Assembly: GCA_001692895.1 (NCBI GenBank)
Contig: KV748181.1
Coordinates: 1,240,001 to 1,304,000 of the forward strand
Direction: 5' to 3'
From: Cenococcum geophilum 1.58
Taxonomy: Eukaryota; Ascomycota; Dothideomycetes; Gloniales; Gloniaceae
Length of the DNA: 64,000 nt
This document shows positions 55,601 to 64,000 of the stretch, piece by piece (positions within the stretch are counted from its first letter, which is position 1; each line of letters begins with the position of its first letter). The notes below the pieces were generated by a model. The model did no database searches, was not told where the DNA came from, and saw only the letters and a program-made list of their open reading frames with translations. The position numbers were made by a program, and so were the translations under genes.

Positions 55601-58600
55601 TAAACTTCTTTTCTTTAATACTCCTATACCTTTCCTGTAGCGTTTTTTAAATTTTTTAATAGCTCCTAGGTAGTCTTATTATAGCCTATCTACTTAACCT
55701 CCTACTATATTTTATTATTAACGTCCTTATAACTAATAATCTTTAAAACTTACTATTTATCTTCCTTTTATCCTCTATATGTGTTTACTTTATAAACTAG
55801 TAGCTTAATATTCCTATATACTAGCTCTAGTATCGCAATATACTATATAAGGTAGATTTTTATTTTAGCTAGTAGGTTTAACTTAAATATAACTAGTAAA
55901 ATCCTTTTTTTTAATTTTAAAAGGTCCTAGTCTAATATAGTTTAACTTCTTACTTAGTTATTAACTCTTAAAATTTTTATATAGTAGCTATACTTTATCT
56001 CCCTTCTTAAGATCTAGTCCCTTAGATCTTTTAGCGTTATAGTACTTTTTTATTCTTTATTATACTACCTTAGCTATTTCCGTAAGGTTTATATAAAGAT
56101 TTATTAATATCTCTATTCTTTACTTAGCTATACTACTTATTTTCTTTACTTATTATAGTAATAATAATATTCTTAACTTATATCCGTAATTTGCTTTAAA
56201 TAGTAATATTCCTATTTCTTTTTAAGGTATTATATTATATATAAATTATATAACTAGTAATAATAATACCTAATTATTTTGTATATAATTAATATAGTGC
56301 CTTAGGTACTACTCTAGTGTCTAATTTAATCTTTTTATTTAATTATTTGTCTACGGGTAATATATAGTAGAAGTTACTACTTAAACTTCTTATTCCGTTA
56401 AGAATACCTTCTAGAATACTGCTATAAATCTTAAATCTCTATCTAATATAATCTTACTTAGTGCTCTATATTTTGCGAACACTTTCTTAATATAGATTTT
56501 AGCGATATTTTCCGCTAAGATTTCTTCTATATATGCTATAAAGTATCCTAACTTTATTAGCTTGTCTACTATTACTAAAATTATATTATAATCTTGCCCG
56601 GTAATAGAATCTCTTAATTTTAGTAACTTTATAATAAAGTCTTATAATATAACCTTCTATAGTCTCTTTAGTACTTTAATAGGTTATAGCTCTCCGTATA
56701 GCTTATACCTCGTTAGTTTATTTCTTTAGCAATTTAAATATTCCTTAGTAACTTATCTCGCTAGTTTTTAAATTTTATTAATAATATACTCCATTTAGAG
56801 TCTTAACACTAAGTCTATAGCTCTATTATATTCTTAAGTTAATCCCCTATAGAATAACTTAATAAATTCTCTTATAATGCTTCTTAGTATATATATTACT
56901 TTTTAATTTTTGTACTACTCTAAGTCTAAATCCTCTACCTATATATTTTAGATTTTTTATAACTAGTTACTCTTTAGTAATTTATAGGTCTAACTAATTT
57001 CTCTTATTACTATAATTTTCGGATAATTATATCTAATTAATCCGTTTATGTCTTTTTATAGTAAAGCCCCTAATAGCTTTTTATTATTTTATAGTTCAGC
57101 CTTTCTACTTAGAGCATCTACTTATGCATTATTTGTACCCTTAGTATACTAAATCTTAAAATAGTATTTTATAAGCATCTCTACCTATCTAACCTATCTT
57201 TAATTAAGTTCTTTAATTATTAGGAGCCATATTAGGTTCTTATAATCTATCTTAACTATAAATAGCTTTCTATACATTATAAGAATGCTTTCTATTTTTA
57301 AAGTACTATAACTATACCTAATAACTCCTTGTTATAAATGTTATAGTTTAGTTTTAGTAGTATTATCTTCTAACTATAGTATATTACTAGGTGCTATCTA
57401 TCTTTATATTTTTATAGGAAGTATACCCCTAGTATAAAGTCTAATATATCTATTTCAACCACTGTCTCTAGCTTTAGTTAGTAGATTTTAAGGATTAGGT
57501 CTTAAGTAAATAACTCTTTAACCTTCTTAAATAGTTTCCTTTACTCTTTTCTCTATACCTAAGGTTCTTCTTTTTTTATTAACCTTATAAATGGCTTAAT
57601 ATTCTTTAACTATTAAGCTATAAACCTTCTACAGTAATTGCAAAACCCTAAAAACGACCTTAACTGCGTAATGTTCTCTAGTTTTTACTAATTTACTATA
57701 GCCTTAATCTTCTTTAGATCTATACTAAGTTAGCCTAGTTTAATAATAAATTTAATAAAATCTGTCTTTCTAGTAAAAAACTTATATTTTTTAATTACTA
57801 CTAGCATTTATTCTTTTTATAGTTTCTTTAAAACCCATTTAACGTGTTTTTTTATACTCTTCCTTACTTATTAAGTAGATAATAATATTATTAAGGTATA
57901 CTATAATGAATTTATCTAAGTATTTTCTTAATATATTATTAATACATTTTTAAAATATTGCTAGTATATTTATAAGTCCAAACTATATTACTAATAGTTT
58001 ATATAGTCTTTCCTTTAACCTAAAGGCTGCCTTTTATTTATTACTTTCCTTAATTTTAATCTAATGGTACGCCTATCTTAGATCTATCTTTATAAAGATT
58101 TATATATTACTAATTTTATCTTAGATTTCGCTAATTAAGGGTAAAGAATACCTATCCTTTCTAGTAATACTATTTAACTATTTATAGTTAATGCATAACC
58201 TAAGTTTCCTATTTTTCTTTAGTACGAATAGTACTGGATAACCTACTAATAACTATAATAGTTTAATATATCCCTTTTATAAGTTCTCCTAGATAAACTC
58301 TTTTAATACTCTCCCTTCTTCTTTAATAAGCTTATAGATTAAAAAGAACTTTAGACTTATTTCTAGTTCTAACTATATCTTATAGTCCTATGCTATATAC
58401 TTTAATAGCTTTTTACTTTTTAGTAACTACAGTTTCTTACTATACTTATAGTATCTCTTTAGTATATAACTTAGCCCTTTATCTATTTCTTTATAGGTCG
58501 CCCCTATTTAGTACTATACTATTTTAGCTTATTATTATATTTTACAGCGTTAAGTATTTTTAATATTAACCTAACTTATAACCTAATTAATCTTTAGATT

Positions 58601-61115
58601 ATATTCCTATAACTAAAGCATTCCTAATATTGCCTTATTATTCCCTAATAGTAATATATTAAAAGATATTTTAATTTATCTCTCTTTAATAGTTATCTAA
58701 ATAGGTTTTATTTTAAGATTAATAATACCTCCTTTATAGGCTATTAGATCTTCTAAAATTATAACTAATAAATAAAGGTGCTTTTTTTTATCTGTGCGGT
58801 AGCCCTATCCTTTTAACTGTTATTAATAAGATATGGTTTCTTATTACTCTACTATCTACTAATACTTTAAACTGTTAATCTTACTATTTAACTTATAAAT
58901 TTAGGTGTTATTTTTAAATTCCTTTAAGGGTCTAAGGCTTTATTACTAGCTTCCTCTAGTTTTATAGGCCTCTACTTTTCCTAACTATTAGCTGTTAGAT
59001 CCTATTATATTTAACTTACTCTTTAGCTAATACTTAGTTTGCTTTTTATCCTTAATATACTATAGATACGTGTTCTCTATATATTCCTACTACTATTATT
59101 CGTCTAAGCATTCTTCTATAAAAAAATCTTTTAATTAAAGTATTAAGTCTTCTAACTTTTAAACTTCTATTAGATGCTAGCTATGTATATACTTAGTATT
59201 TCTATACTATTACTTATCTAGCGCCTAATATATTTTTATAGGGTATTTCTGCTTCTTTTCTTTTGGATTTTATGCATATTGTATATATTATCCATATATG
59301 CAATTTATAATAGCGTATAGTACACTAGGTACTTTAGGTTAACTCTTAACTTATCTTTATTTTTAAGTTTAAACCTTTATTATATTAATCTAAACGTTAT
59401 AACTTTATTTATAGGTACTAAGATACGTCTTTTACTTCTCTAGTTCTCTAATTATTCCTTTAAATCCTTTAATATTATAATTAAGGCTCCCATAATATAA
59501 TTTATTGCCTTTTCTATAATTAGGTGGTTCTGGATAACTCTTTTGTCTAACTATATATAGATATCTTCCCACTTATTATTATATCTTTGCCTATACTACC
59601 TTTAGTACAGCTATTAGAGTGTATACGGCCGATCTATAAAAAAGTATCTTTTTATTACTATATTATAACAGCCCTTTATATACCATTCCTTAAACCTAGT
59701 TAGAATCCCTAAATCCTTTTTATTTTCTAGTTCGGTAAGCTACTTAGCTCTTAGCGTGCCTACTTTTAGCCTATTAGTAACTTTTTATACTAGTACTCTA
59801 TCTTATATCTAGTTTCTATTCTTGCTATATAAAGATTCTTACTCTAAATTTATCTATGGTTTCTTATTGTTTACGTCTTATAATTAGATCCTTAAAGTTT
59901 TCTTACTTCTTAATCGTAATATTAACTTTTTAATTTTTAGGCTGAACACTGCGTTCCCCTAGTAAGTCTTTTAGGTTTATATATCTATCTTCTAATCTAA
60001 CTGCTATTTATATTACAGATTCTCTAATCTATAAAAAAGGTTCTTACCTTTTATTTGTGGGTGTCCTTATTTATACTCTACATTCTTAGTTCTTTAAATT
60101 CTTTAATCCTAAGCTTGCTTTTTTCTTAAGCTATACTCTAGCCTTAGTTTAACTAGGCTTTACTAGTGTTCTTATTTTATCTTAAAAGTCTTAAATCTTA
60201 CTTATTTTACTTTAAGAATCTTATACCTTTAGGAAACTTTATCCTAAGCTTATTTATATATTACTAAACTAAGCTATTACTCTACTTTATCGGTTATTAT
60301 TTATTATAGGTCCCTAAGCATACCTTATTTTATCTTAAGAATTTTAATTATCTTTTATCTTGTCTTAAAAATCTTAAGCCTTTAGCCTTTTGCCTTTATT
60401 AAGTGGAAACTAGCACTAGTAGTCGTCTACTTACTTAATCGTTTTTAAATATTACTCCTTCTATTTTATAAAGCGATAGATGCCGTATCTAATAGTATTA
60501 TAATACCCATTACTAAACCTTACTCTATAGCGGTTTTAGTCTCTACTTCTATTACGTTATTAAAGTTTAAATACCCCTGGTTAGTTTCTTTTTCTGCCTT
60601 ATTACTGTTAATTAATAAGTACTTTAACTCCATTATTATTATTACTAATTTTTATCCGCACGTTATTATAAGATCTTAATTTAGCTTATAGAGTTAATCT
60701 TATTCTTTATCTAACTCTATAATTCCTTTAAGTCCTTTTAACTCTGGCTCTTATAGCTTATAGCTTACGCTATACTTAACGTCTTTATAAACTTAGTATA
60801 CGTTATTATAACAAAATATAAAACTTCTAATTAAACATTCTGTTATTCCTTATAGTACACTATTATCCCTCTATACGTGTGTGTTATATACTATTAGTCT
60901 AGTTTTCTTTACTATATAGTAACTCTAACTAATTCTATAGTCTGTAGCAAAATAATCCTATTTTCTATAATTTATATAAGCTCCGTCTTTAAACTATTAC
61001 TTTTACTATAGAGTCCGCTTAAACGTCTTCTGCTATTAAGATCCTTAGTTTAGCCTATAGTCCTTAGTCCTATAATTACTTAATCCTTAACTTCTAGGTT
61101 TTTATAGTTGTTTTC
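55600..61115 (-). pseudogene. Element B Gag-pol
   Basis: The chromodomain at 55620-55790 reads EVKxIGYNKTTxELLKNLKN. The integrase core (about 56270-56640) has VIVDKLIK, ILDRDLRFIAVF and LKRLN, where the catalytic Glu is now Lys. RT (about 57620-58330) carries YRQLNSITRKDRYSLPLI and YLNN at 57887-57898, both Asp to Asn. RNase H lies between. The protease is at about 58600-58870, and the Gag knuckle at 60932-60972 reads YINYRKxDYFATDY with every zinc ligand changed. Gag is truncated at the right. This is among the most degraded copies in the window. Confidence 0.88.
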
Positions 61116-61120
61116 TTTAT

Positions 61121-61543
61121 TATAACAAAGCCTTGTAGTAAGAACTACGGTAAACTCATTAATGGGCCGGGTATATAGGTAATGCAGGAAGTTAATAACG
61201 TAATAATAACTGGTAAAGTGGTTGCCTAATAGATTAACTCTAATTATATTTTAAGAATTACTATAAGGAAGAAACTATCTAGGTAGGGACTGAGGGTCCT
61301 TAAATATATAACCGTACTCCTATAAAATCTTTTTTGTATATAATATACGTAAGGTATATAAGGTACGTAAGACATTCCTTATAAAGCTTATAAAGCTTAT
61401 AGAGCTCCTTATATAACCTTAGTTACTATTTCTTATTACATAGTTCTACCGGCTCTATTCTAGACTATACTTTTATTAACTAACTAGCTTCTTCTAACTC
61501 TTCTTTAAGTAGTTATAATATTGTACTTAAAGCGTCCGTAATA
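61121..61543 (-). repeat. LTR at the B/E junction
   Basis: This 423-bp LTR starts TATAACAAAGCC and ends CGTCCGTAATA. It is the 3' LTR of E on the minus strand. Because B's Gag stops here, it may alternatively be B's own 5' LTR shared with E after recombination. Confidence 0.9.
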
Positions 61544-62270
61544 CCATCTCCCTCCTTTTTATCTTCGTCCTTAAAGATTCCTAATATCTCTAAGTTGTTT
61601 ACTAGAGGTGTAATATCCGTCTAATTAATTTGGTTAATATCGTTACTTATTATACCTAAGACTACTCCTTTTACCTTAGCTAAGCTCCAGTCTTATACTA
61701 TAGCCGTTATATTATCGCTAGGTAAGATTATACCTTCCTATTTTTATTACGCAAAAGAGGGGTTAATTTATATTATAATTGCGTTACCTATTAACTAACA
61801 ACCGTCCTCCTATACTAAGTATACGCGAGCAAATATGCGGTTTTCCTATAATATTTATTCCGTCTCTAACGCTAAGTATATACGTCCTATAACTCTTAAT
61901 AGTCTTTAAGTTCCTTAAGTAATTTATTATAGGGTCTCATGTTTAGTTTATTACTATAAAGCTTAATAATAAATTGTTAGAAGCGCTAGCTAAGATTTAT
62001 TAACTCTAGTATAATAATAAGCTTTATTTAGCTTATATCCATAATAAAGAGCGTTATACCCTTAAGGCTCGCTGAAATGCTTATACTTATTTCCTTCGTC
62101 TTAAGAAAGTTTATAAGAAGGTTTACTCTAAGGAGTAGAAACTTAGCGATAAAAGAACGGATTCTCCTTTAATAAAAAAGGAAATAACTTTAAGTAGTTC
62201 GGCAATCGTTCTTCCTAGGTCCCCTTTAGGTAACTTATTCTTTAGCGATTTTTCTTTATTAATATTACCC
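61544..62270 (-). other. Extra 3' region in E
   Basis: It is parallel to 54880-55600 of B, with matching ends but a locally different middle (about 61980-62090). This indicates an indel difference between the two copies. Coding-like pieces include ELKDYxELQDVYT near 61900. Confidence 0.5.
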
Positions 62271-64000
62271 AACCTTTTCTCTTCTAATACTCATATACCT
62301 TTTCTATAGCATTTTTTAAATTCTTTAGTAGCTTCTAGGTAGTCTTATTATAGCCTATCTACTTAACTTTATACTATATTTTATTGTTAATATCCTTATA
62401 ACTAACGATCTTTAAAACTTACTATTTATCTTCTTCTTATCCTCTATACGTGTCTACTTTGTAGGCTAATAGCTTAATATTCCTATATACTAGCTCTAGC
62501 ATTATAATATGCTATATAGGGTAGATCTTTATCTTAGCTAGTAGTTTTAACTTAAATATAACTAGTGAAATTTTCTCTATAATTTTAAAAGGTCTTAGTC
62601 TAACATAGTTTAACTTCTTACTTAGTCGTTAACTCTTAAAAATTTTATATAGTAGCTATACTTTATCTCCCTCCTTAAGATCTAGTCCCTTAGATCTCTT
62701 AGTATTATAGTACTTTTTTATTCTTTATTATACTACCTTAGCTGTTTCTATAAGGTTTCTATAAAAATTTATTAATATCTCTATTCTTTACTTAGTTATG
62801 CTACTTATTTTCTTTACTTAATATAGCGATAATAATATTCTTAGCTTATATCCGTAATTTGCTTTAAATAGTAATGCTTTTATTCCTTCTTAAGGTGTCG
62901 CATTATATGCGAACTATATAATTAGTAATAATAATACCTAATTATTCTATATATAATTAATATAGTGCCTTAAATACTATTCTAGTGTCTAATTTAATCT
63001 TTCCGTTTAACTGTCTATTTGCGGATAATATACAGAAGAAGTTACTACTTAAACCCCTTATTTTACTAAGAATACCTCCTAAAATACTACTATAAATCTT
63101 AGATCTCTATCTAATATAATCTTACTTAGTGCTCTATATCTTACAAATACTTCTTTAATATAAATTCTAGCAATATCCTCCGCTAAGATTTCTTCTATAT
63201 ATGTTAAAAAGTATCCCTACTTTATTAGCTTATCTACTATTACTAAAATTATATTATAATCTTATCCGGTAATAAGATCTTTTAACTTTAGTAACTTTAT
63301 AATAAAGTCCTATAATATAACCTCCTATAGTCTCTCTAGTATTTTAATAGGTTGTAGCCCTCTATATAGCTTATACCTTATNAATTTATTTCTTTAATAA
63401 TCTAGATATTTCTTTATAACTTATCTTACTAGTCCCTAGATTTTATTAATAATATACTTCTCCTAAAGTCTTAATACTAAGCCCATGGCCCTATTATATC
63501 CTTAAGTTACTTCCTTATAAAATAACTTAATAAATTCTTTTATAATATTTCTAGGCACGTATATTACTTTTTAATTTTTATACTGCTTTAAGTTTATATC
63601 CTCTACCTATATATTTTAGATCTTTTATAATTATATACTCTTTAGTACCTTATAGGTTTAACTAATTTCTCTTATTACTACGATTTTTGGATAATTATAT
63701 CCAATTAATCCGTCTATATTTTTTTACAGCAAAGCCCCTAATGGCTTTTTATTATTTTATAGTTTAGCCTTTTTACTTAAAGCATTTACTTGTGTATTAT
63801 TTGTACCCTTAGTATACTAAATCTTAAAATAGTATTTTATAAGTATCTCTGCCTATCTAACCTACCTTTAGTTAAGTTCTTTCGTTATTAGGAACTCTAT
63901 TAGGTTTTTATAATCCGTCTTAACTATAAATAGCTTCTCTATGCCTTATAAGAATGCCCTTTATTCTTAAAGTACTATAACTATACCTAACAACTCTTTA
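62270..64000 (-). pseudogene. Element E integrase, chromodomain and RNase H part
   Basis: Read leftward from the window end, this covers the RNase H to integrase linker, the integrase core (about 62870-63290) and the chromodomain (about 62290-62450), collinear with B. Stops are frequent. One n lies near 63382. RT and Gag are outside the window. Confidence 0.85.

Larger units (their letters stand above)
54471..61120 (-). mobile_element. Ty3/gypsy element B (inserted into C, 5' end lost)
   Basis: Minus-strand copy of the A/C/E family. Its 3' LTR is at 54471-54879. Then, rightward, come a roughly 700-bp extra region, chromodomain, integrase, RNase H, RT, protease and Gag. Gag stops at about 61120, before its N-terminal third (compare A at 3080-3947), where the LTR of E begins. 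Either E inserted into B, or B lost its Gag start by deletion and shares that LTR. It sits head to head with C and is more heavily RIPed than D. Confidence 0.88.
61121..64000 (-). mobile_element. Ty3/gypsy element E (continues beyond window)
   Basis: Minus-strand copy of the same family. Its 3' LTR is at 61121-61543, followed by the polypurine tract (CTCCCTCCTTTTT near 61549-61561), the extra 3' region, chromodomain, integrase and RNase H up to the window end. It runs parallel to 54471-57340 of B throughout. Confidence 0.9.

Overview
This window is almost certainly a transposon-packed, AT-rich block from the nuclear genome of a filamentous ascomycete (Pezizomycotina). It has no intact protein-coding gene. 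Nearly every recognisable protein is a retroelement polyprotein riddled with in-frame stops. The damage is nearly all C-to-T or G-to-A: Trp and Gln codons became stops, Asp became Asn, Glu became Lys, and Cys and His became Tyr. CpA/TpG is depleted, TpA is abundant, and CpG survives in places. This is the signature of repeat-induced point mutation (RIP). The pattern of nested LTR elements resembles the AT-isochores described for Leptosphaeria maculans and relatives. The genus is my inference and was not tested.

Layout. (1) 1-4416: minus-strand Ty3/gypsy element A, with its left end outside the window. It abuts the gag of copia element F (4417-15971, plus strand). F is split by gypsy chromovirus G (8799-14735), which has a 5-bp target duplication AGGAC. 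(2) 15972-22340: AT-rich sequence with a 117-bp triplicated repeat, a degraded SNF2-type helicase pseudogene (about 17640-21430) and an unidentified stretch. (3) 22341-28267: minus-strand copia element I, related to F, with its 5' LTR truncated. (4) 28268-30510: a Tad-like non-LTR element with ORF1 but no ORF2, followed by minisatellites and a tRNA-like remnant. (5) 32260-39230: unidentified degraded coding sequence, including a region carrying 60-bp and 48-bp tandem repeats that stay in frame. (6) 39230-41100: remains of a third copia element, J, whose LTR is interrupted by gypsy element C (41101 onward). C is itself interrupted by chromovirus D (46203-53081, target duplication CTTTT). C is then cut off in its chromodomain by minus-strand element B (54471-61120). 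B in turn abuts another same-family copy, E (61121 to the end of the window).

The elements therefore give a relative insertion order: F before A and G; J before C; C before D and B; B before or together with E. A, B, C and E form one family (LTR about 409-426 bp). D and G are separate families with 187-bp and 348/370-bp LTRs. G, D, B and E end in recognisable chromodomains and C carries the start of one, consistent with chromoviruses that target heterochromatin. Several catalytic residues are visibly destroyed, so none of these copies could move on its own. Non-coding leaders, some minisatellites and hairpins escaped RIP better than the coding parts. No effector-like gene, intact tRNA, rRNA or CRISPR array was found.
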